From the NCBI RefSeq assembly GCF_039545055.1, contig NZ_BAABRP010000002.1, positions 183,584 through 247,583 on the forward strand: a stretch of DNA of 64,000 bases. Direction: 5' to 3'. Positions 58,745-64,000 of this stretch are shown here, one piece after another. Made by a program: the position numbers and the translations under genes. This DNA is from Deinococcus carri. GTDB taxonomy: Bacteria; Deinococcota; Deinococci; Deinococcales; Deinococcaceae. The notes under the pieces are model-generated. The model was not told where the DNA came from. It searched no databases and saw only the letters and a program-made list of their open reading frames with translations. Positions within the stretch are counted from its first letter, which is position 1. Every line of letters starts with the position of its first letter.

Positions 58745-60346
58745 TCAGTTCTTCTTCCCGCCGTTCTTGCTGCCCAGGTCGGCGGTGGTGCCGCGCGCGC
58801 TGCCGGTGTTGCCGGTGTTCCCGCTGTACGGCTGAGCAGGCCCGGTCTGCCTGCCGCCATTCGGGTGCATGCGCGCGGCGGCATTGGAGTACGTTTCGCG
58901 GCCCGACGGTCCTGGGGCGTTCCGCGCTGTCCGGTTTAGTTCCCCTGCCAGCCGCGCTGTCCGGTACGAGTCCGTCGCGTTCCTGCCCAGGTCACGCATG
59001 CCGCCCGCCGCGGCGTTTGCGCCGCCTACCAGTGCGCGCCCTCCCGTCGTCGCCAGGTTCCCGGCGGGTCCGGTCATGCTGCGCGCCGCGCCGCCCGTCA
59101 GCCGTGCCACCGTGCCGACGCCCGCCGTGCGCACGCCATACACGGTCATGTCGATGCCCGTCCCAAGCGCGCTGGCCAGGAGGCCGGGGACCCTCCGGAG
59201 CTGGTAGGCCGCGATGCCCTGGGCGATCACCATGGCGATGATGAACAGGATGAACCCGCGGACCATGTTCCAGAACGATTGCAGTCCGGCGTTGATCTGG
59301 ATGAAAAAGGCCTTGATCCCCGAACAGGCGTAATCCCCGCCCAGCCACTTGGGCACGCCCAGCTCGTTGCTCGCGCCGGTGACGCCGGACATGCACTTCA
59401 CCATCTCGTCCCGGTACTGGTAGGCCAGCGCGTTCAGGTCGGCCGTCTTGCCCTTGATCTGCTGGGTCAGAACCTGCTGCGGGTACTGCACGGCGATCTT
59501 GGCCGACAACACCATCACGAACGGTGTGACGGCCACCGTCAGCCACGCCCCGATCACTCCCATCAGCAGGTATTTGAGCATCCGGCCGTCGCCGATGCCC
59601 CAGGCCACCACACCCAGCGGCAGCAGCAGGGTGGTGAGAATCAGGCTGAAGCCGCTCCCCAGGATGATCGCCGTGAACAGCGCGAAAAAGCCCAGGACCA
59701 GCAGGTAGCCCAGTTGCACGATCCAGCTCACGCGGTCCAGCGGTGTGGGCTGCCGGGCCTGCATCTCCGCCGTGACCAGCGACTGCACGGTCGTGTCGTC
59801 GAGCGGGTTGTTCGGGTGCTGCCACTGCGCGGTCGTGATGACCTCCGCGATGCCCGACGCCGCCCCCGCCGCCATCAGGTACTTGTGGGCCGCGTTCGCC
59901 ATGTCGGCAGTGCCCTGCTCGACGGCGCTTTTGATCAAGGGGCTGGCCAGGTTGGAGGCCGTGCTGTACAGCGCGGTCCAGCCTTGTGTGGACGCGTCGA
60001 TGGTGGCCCACACCGGCCCGTTGCCGGCGCGGGTGGCGTTCATCACCGCGATCACGGCGAGGATCTTGAACAGGGTGAGCGTGGCCACCCCCCAGTTGTT
60101 GCGCAGAATGCCCTTCCAGACGATGGTGTACAGGCCCATGCCGCCCGCGATGTACGTCCCGAACAGCGCGAGGGACTGAATCAGGTGCTGCTTGCCGATG
60201 TCGGCAGCCAGGGTGTCCATCCACACCCGGGGGTTTTGCACGTAGTCGGCCAGGTTGACCTCCAACGCGCCCTGGGCACCGGCCGTGCCCAGCAGGGGCA
60301 GCGCCAGGACCGCCAGTGAGAAAGCAGATCGCAACCGGCGGGTCAT
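58745..60346 (-). CDS. VirB6/TrbL-like membrane channel component
   Basis: A 533-residue membrane protein with signal peptide (MTRRLRSAFSLAVLALPLLG). About six central helices (LFGTYIAGGMGLYTIVWKGI, LGYLLVLGFFALFTAIILGS, ILTTLLLPLGVVAWGIGDGR, LLMGVIGAWLTVAVTPFVMV, GFILFIIAMVIAQGIAAYQL) match the TrbL/VirB6 family. The C-terminal 150 residues are Gly/Ala/Asn-rich and disordered. It should form part of the inner-membrane pore. It overlaps the upstream gene by one base. Confidence 0.82.
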   Translation of the reverse strand: MTRRLRSAFSLAVLALPLLGTAGAQGALEVNLADYVQNPRVWMDTLAADIGKQHLIQSLALFGTYIAGGMGLYTIVWKGILRNNWGVATLTLFKILAVIAVMNATRAGNGPVWATIDASTQGWTALYSTASNLASPLIKSAVEQGTADMANAAHKYLMAAGAASGIAEVITTAQWQHPNNPLDDTTVQSLVTAEMQARQPTPLDRVSWIVQLGYLLVLGFFALFTAIILGSGFSLILTTLLLPLGVVAWGIGDGRMLKYLLMGVIGAWLTVAVTPFVMVLSAKIAVQYPQQVLTQQIKGKTADLNALAYQYRDEMVKCMSGVTGASNELGVPKWLGGDYACSGIKAFFIQINAGLQSFWNMVRGFILFIIAMVIAQGIAAYQLRRVPGLLASALGTGIDMTVYGVRTAGVGTVARLTGGAARSMTGPAGNLATTGGRALVGGANAAAGGMRDLGRNATDSYRTARLAGELNRTARNAPGPSGRETYSNAAARMHPNGGRQTGPAQPYSGNTGNTGSARGTTADLGSKNGGKKN

Positions 60347-61284
60347 CAGTCGCCTCGCAGCAGTTGGCCAGTCTCCGCCGCGGCGCGGTCTGGCTTCGTC
60401 GTGATGTCGACGATGGTGTTGCCCGTCGAGCGGATGGCCGCCTCCGTCTCGTCCGCGCGGGCCTGGGACCGGGCCACCTGCTCCTCGACCATCTGCTGGC
60501 GCGCGAGCGCCTCACTCTTTTTCCTGGCGATGATGTCGCTCACCACCGCACCCATCGTCTGGTTGGTGATGTCCAGGCTCCGGGCGAGCTGCGCGAACTG
60601 CGCGGCCAGCGCCGCGTCACCCAGGGCGCGGTTGTTCATGTCCTCGAGAACGATCTGCCCCAGCACCTGCACCCCGTCACGCGTGGAATCCGCACTGTTC
60701 AGCGAGTTCCCCAGTTGCAGCGCCTGTGACGCCACGTCCCTGGCGCGGTCTTGAAGCGTGCTGGCGGCCTTCACGGCCTCCTCGACGGTCTTGGCGCTGT
60801 CCGCCGCGCTCTGCAACTGGACCTTGCTCAGCTCGTCCGCCTGCACGTTCTGCACGGCGCTGTCGCGCTTCATCTGCTGGAGGGTAGGGTTGAAGGCGAT
60901 GGCGGTGTCCACCTCGTTGGTCCCGGGCTTGAGGAACGCCCCCGAAGCGATGTCCGCCTGTCCCTTGCTGATCTCCGCCTTGATCACGTCGATCTGCTGC
61001 TGCAAGTCGTTGATGAACCCGTTGGGGTCGATCCCGGCGATGTTGAAGCCCTGGTCGGCCAGGCGCTGGAGCATCATCCCGCCGAGGGTCTTCAGGTTCT
61101 CCTGGGTAAAGATGCGGTCGCTGATGTTCTTCAAATCGGTCAGGGACTGGAGCCACGCCTGGTTGCGCTGGTAGAAGTCGTAGGCGTTCTGCACCTGGCT
61201 GGGCAGCGGCACGCCGCTCTGGGCCTCGGCGGCGCTGGTGGACAGCACGGCGGCGGTCGTCATGATGCACAGCGTTCTTTGCAT
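60346..61284 (-). CDS. VirB5/TrbJ-like exported coiled-coil protein
   Basis: A 312-residue exported protein (signal peptide MQRTLCIMTTAAVLSTSAAE). The rest is helical with coiled-coil character (YQRNQAWLQSLTDLKNISDR, LQQQIDVIKAEISKGQADIA, EEAVKAASTLQDRARDVASQ, MVEEQVARSQARADETEAAI). The place between VirB4 and VirB6 and this form match TrbJ/VirB5, which sits at the pilus tip or mating surface. The stop overlaps the VirB6 start. Confidence 0.78.
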   Translation of the reverse strand: MQRTLCIMTTAAVLSTSAAEAQSGVPLPSQVQNAYDFYQRNQAWLQSLTDLKNISDRIFTQENLKTLGGMMLQRLADQGFNIAGIDPNGFINDLQQQIDVIKAEISKGQADIASGAFLKPGTNEVDTAIAFNPTLQQMKRDSAVQNVQADELSKVQLQSAADSAKTVEEAVKAASTLQDRARDVASQALQLGNSLNSADSTRDGVQVLGQIVLEDMNNRALGDAALAAQFAQLARSLDITNQTMGAVVSDIIARKKSEALARQQMVEEQVARSQARADETEAAIRSTGNTIVDITTKPDRAAAETGQLLRGD

Positions 61285-61312
61285 ATGTTCCTCCTGGCGA
61301 ACCCCGGGTGTG

Positions 61313-63859
61313 TCAGGCGGCAGGGGCAGGATGACCGGCCAGGGCCATCACCGCCGCCATGCGGTTGCCCCCCAGGCGCCGGGTGTACTCGTCGCGCCGC
61401 GCCTTGTCTTTCGGGTGGCTGGTGGTCAGCCAGTACTTCAGCGGGGTCAGGTGGTTCTGGATGACGTCACCGACCGTCTCTCCATTCGACAGTTCCATGA
61501 TCGCCACGTACTCGCGGTAGTTGCTGCCCCCGCCGAGGCTGCCAATGGCGTCGTGGGTGGCCTCGTTCAGCTTCAGGGTCGTCACGATCTTCTCCGCCTC
61601 GTTCGGCGTGACGCTGCCGATCAGGCGCAGGGCACTGTTGTTGATGATGCCCCTCAGGTTCTCGATGTCTCCGATCTCCTGGCTGATCCCCACGGGGTAG
61701 AAGCCGAAGGTGCGCCCGAGCTTGAACATTTCGGCCACGAATTTGGCGGCCTCCTCGATCTCGGCCAACGCGCCCAACTCCTCGAACACCGGGTACTTGA
61801 TCACGCCGGGGTTGTCCAGCCCGCTGCGCCAGATCAGGTCCACCAGCAGGATCATCCCGATGCGGCGCAGCTCGCGGGCCGACTCGTCACGCATGGCGGA
61901 GATGTTGAAGCTGGTGACGTCGCTCGTGATGCGGACCGTCGTGGGTCCGTCCAGGAAGGTGCCGAGTTCCGATTTGCCGGTAAACGCTCCGAGCCGGGCG
62001 GCCAGCACGTCAATGGCCTCCTGCATGACCTTGTTGGGCGCGACCCCCGCGACAGTCGGCAGATTCCTCAGAATCCGCACGAAGTCCGAGAAGGCGAAGG
62101 GATCGAACGCCTCACGGTGCTGCCCGTTCCCAGTGGGCACCCGCTTGATCGCCAAATCGTAGGCGGCCTCCACCGCGCTGGTCAGGATGCTGTGGTCCAG
62201 CGGCCCCAGACCGCCGCTGGGCAGCAGCAGCGCCTTGAACATGCCCATCAGGAGGCCGCGTTTCTCCGCGGTCGCGGTGATCTGACCTGGCGGCAGGTCG
62301 AACATGTTGATGCACACCCGCTGCCCGTTGCTCAGCCTGGCCCCCGGGCGAATCTCGATGATCTCGCCCTCGACCGCTTCCACCACGGTGGCGTAATCGT
62401 CTTTCAGGTCCAGGATATAGACCCTTCCGCCGATAGCGCGCACGTTCAGCAAAAAGGTCATGTTCAGGTTGCTTTTGCCGCTGCCCGCCGTGCCGATGAT
62501 GAACGTCCCGGAGTTGTTCGTCCCCACCGCCTGGTTGATCGGCGTGAGCCCGCCGTACCGGTTGCGGAAGACGACCAGCGGGTCCGCAGTGCCTTCCCAC
62601 GCCCCCACCTGCGGGATCAGGCCCGCCACGTTGAGCGTACGGCCGTCGAACAGGTACTGGTTGGTGAGGCCGCTGAACGGTTCCAGCAGCTCGAACTGCC
62701 GGATGTTGTCCACGTTTCCGATGCGCGCCAGGGCTCCTCCCAGTTGCCCCATCTCCGCGCGAGCCCGGTTGGTGGCGTAGTTCAGCTCGTCCTGGGTGCG
62801 CGCGTAGATCACCATCGCCAGCCCGAAGAGCACCATCTTGTCCTTGCCGCGTGTGATGGCGTACAGCGCCTCTTCCATCTCGTCGGCGATGGCCCTGTTC
62901 GCCGAACCGCCCCCTTCCGCCAGGGTGTTGGTCGCGCCCTCGGCCTTGTACGACAGGGCCGCCTTCTTGGTGGTGGGATCGACGATCACGAAGTCGATGA
63001 TCAGGTAGTGCTCGACGCCCTGGAGGGCCGACAGGAGCTGCTCCAGCATCCCGCTCTGCGTGCCCTCGCCCACCTCCGAGTAGCTCACCACGTTGACCAG
63101 GCGCGTGCCCACCACCAGGAACCCGGGGTGCGACTTGTCCACTGAGCTTTCCGTGAGCTGCCGGCGGGGAGAGGGAATCTGGATACTGTCGTTCGCCTGT
63201 AGGGCGCGTATCGAGGCGCCGCCGGTGGGAATCAGGCTGCGGTACTCGCGCGGCATGTCGCCAAACTGCTTGTTGCGGTAACTGTAGATCAGGTTGGCGA
63301 TGGCCTGGGTTCCCATCCGCCGCGGGGCCAGGCCCGCCGCATGCATGGCGTCACCCAGCCGCCCGGCAAACGCGTTGCAGTAGTCGGTGAGGGCGTCACG
63401 CTCCCGCTCGGACAGGCTGCGGTTCTTGGGCACCTTGCGGTCGACCTTCACCATGAAGTAGTGGCGGGTCCGTTTTAACTTCCCGGCACGCCGGTCACGC
63501 TCAAGCAGTTCGTTGTCCGCCTGGACCACCGCATCCAGGATGTCCTGCTCACCCTGGGGCTGGAGCATGGCGCTGCGCACCTCCCCTTCGGACATGTCGC
63601 GGTTCTCGACGATGATGCGGCCGCGCGATCCCACCGGCAGGGCCTGGCTCAGCAGGATGTTGGTCGTGTGTTTGATGGTGTCGCGCAGGGCGTGCGAGAC
63701 CTGGAGGACGTTCGGAAGGTGGAACTCGAACCCGATCTCGGCGGACCCGTTGCGTGCGAAGTGCACGCCCTTGTGGAGGCCCAGGAGCGGCGATCGCTCG
63801 GTCCAACTGGTCTGGCGTACGGGAGTCAGCGCATTCCGAAGACTCGTCAGAAAGGACAT
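61313..63859 (-). CDS. VirB4/TraC secretion ATPase
   Basis: An 848-residue ATPase. The N-terminal half (about 1-420) is the VirB4 membrane-binding part (GRIIVENRDMSEGEVRSAML, HPGFLVVGTRLVNVVSYSEV). The motor begins with Walker A IIGTAGSGKSNLNMTFL (Lys462), then ILDLKDDYATVVEAVEGE, Walker B PVFEELGALAEIEEAAKFV (Glu-Glu rather than Asp-Glu) and a late QEIGDIENL. VirB4 is the common ATPase of all type IV secretion systems. First complete gene of the operon here; another gene precedes it beyond the terminator-like hairpin. Confidence 0.9.
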   Translation of the reverse strand: MSFLTSLRNALTPVRQTSWTERSPLLGLHKGVHFARNGSAEIGFEFHLPNVLQVSHALRDTIKHTTNILLSQALPVGSRGRIIVENRDMSEGEVRSAMLQPQGEQDILDAVVQADNELLERDRRAGKLKRTRHYFMVKVDRKVPKNRSLSERERDALTDYCNAFAGRLGDAMHAAGLAPRRMGTQAIANLIYSYRNKQFGDMPREYRSLIPTGGASIRALQANDSIQIPSPRRQLTESSVDKSHPGFLVVGTRLVNVVSYSEVGEGTQSGMLEQLLSALQGVEHYLIIDFVIVDPTTKKAALSYKAEGATNTLAEGGGSANRAIADEMEEALYAITRGKDKMVLFGLAMVIYARTQDELNYATNRARAEMGQLGGALARIGNVDNIRQFELLEPFSGLTNQYLFDGRTLNVAGLIPQVGAWEGTADPLVVFRNRYGGLTPINQAVGTNNSGTFIIGTAGSGKSNLNMTFLLNVRAIGGRVYILDLKDDYATVVEAVEGEIIEIRPGARLSNGQRVCINMFDLPPGQITATAEKRGLLMGMFKALLLPSGGLGPLDHSILTSAVEAAYDLAIKRVPTGNGQHREAFDPFAFSDFVRILRNLPTVAGVAPNKVMQEAIDVLAARLGAFTGKSELGTFLDGPTTVRITSDVTSFNISAMRDESARELRRIGMILLVDLIWRSGLDNPGVIKYPVFEELGALAEIEEAAKFVAEMFKLGRTFGFYPVGISQEIGDIENLRGIINNSALRLIGSVTPNEAEKIVTTLKLNEATHDAIGSLGGGSNYREYVAIMELSNGETVGDVIQNHLTPLKYWLTTSHPKDKARRDEYTRRLGGNRMAAVMALAGHPAPAA

Positions 63860-63901
63860 GGGTTCACCCTAGGTGCTTTCTGGTTGGCCCCAAGAGCAAT
63901 G

Positions 63902-63925
63902 GACCCGCCCTGGCACAGGCGGGTC
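63902..63925. terminator. Hairpin between the partial gene and virB4
   Basis: GACCCGCC (63902-63909) and GGCGGGTC (63918-63925) form a perfect 8-bp stem with an 8-base loop. No T run is seen, so it may be a weak terminator or a leader structure of virB4. Confidence 0.55.
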
Positions 63926-63944
63926 GCGGGAGAGGAGAGGAGGC

Positions 63945-64000
63945 TCAGGCCTCGGCGTTTTGCGGAACGGGCACGGCGGGGGAGGCCTCGCGTAGTGTGT
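63945..64000 (-). CDS. 3' end of a gene that continues past the window
   Basis: The last codons of a minus-strand frame (TLREASPAVPVPQNAEA) end at a TGA at 63945-63947. It would be the gene before virB4 in the secretion operon. Nothing can be said about its product. Confidence 0.4.
   Translation of the reverse strand, partial: TLREASPAVPVPQNAEA

Noticed and set aside
56011..59241. Open frame of 1,076 codons on the plus strand
   Set aside because: It is antisense to the virD4 gene, is His/Gln/Arg/Gly-rich as expected of a shadow frame in GC-rich DNA, and has no ribosome site.
61238..63145. Open frame of 635 codons on the plus strand
   Set aside because: Antisense to virB4; no recognisable motifs and shadow-like composition.

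Overview
The window reads as about 64 kb of high-GC Deinococcus DNA, apparently a plasmid or megaplasmid. The case for Deinococcus is a DdrA-like Rad52-family protein, an SSB with two OB folds in one chain, several leaderless promoters (TANNNT about 6-7 nt before the start codon), and replication initiators of the RPA family common on Deinococcus plasmids. The case for a plasmid is two rep genes, two iteron arrays, parAB, a third ParB-like gene, PRTRC genes, VapBC and a type IV secretion locus.

1-5.6 kb is a plus-strand block: the tail of a SulP transporter, a broken nucleotidyltransferase gene, and a compact arsenic operon (ArsR, thioredoxin-type ArsC, aquaporin, MarR-type regulator, a GNAT-DUF6428 fusion, MFS exporter). 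5.8-10.2 kb is mobile DNA: an IS110-family element framed by 76-bp inverted repeats, then a Tn3 transposase gene broken by a 127-bp MITE-like insert and by one nonsense codon. 10.5-13.4 kb is a minus-strand mercury/metal operon (merR, CopZ-like protein, MerE-like protein, flavoprotein disulfide reductase). An IS element follows at 13.6-14.8 kb.

14.8-22.3 kb is the replication region. It holds two different origins: ten direct iterons beside rep1, and ten 22-bp-spaced iterons in two mirror-image sets around an inverted repeat beside rep2-parB-parA. This suggests a cointegrate or dual-origin plasmid.

23.4-52.8 kb is almost entirely minus-strand. It contains DNA methyltransferase-like genes and an enlarged PRTRC locus: ThiF/E1, protein B/E2-like, ubiquitin-like protein C, PEGA-tailed protein E and four F-like paralogues. 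It also contains a MoxR/VWA pair, VapBC, an IS701-family element, DdrA-like, NADAR, ParB and SSB genes, and many small unknown genes. About 20 genes here are preceded by the same kind of leader: GTCGC directly followed by a GC-rich stem-loop, then a Shine-Dalgarno sequence 10-40 nt before the start. Stem sequences differ between copies while pairing is kept, and genes coupled by start/stop overlap mostly lack the element. This is the best candidate here for an undescribed regulatory system.

53.3-64 kb is a minus-strand conjugation or secretion operon (VirB4, VirB5/TrbJ-like, VirB6/TrbL-like, VirD4/TraG, a PLD-like secreted protein, VirB1-like transglycosylase, SpoIIIAA/VirB11-like ATPase) ending at a clear terminator. 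No relaxase is visible.

Several small genes are split by frameshifts, which could be decay or indel errors in the assembly. All family names come from reading the translations; no database search was run.
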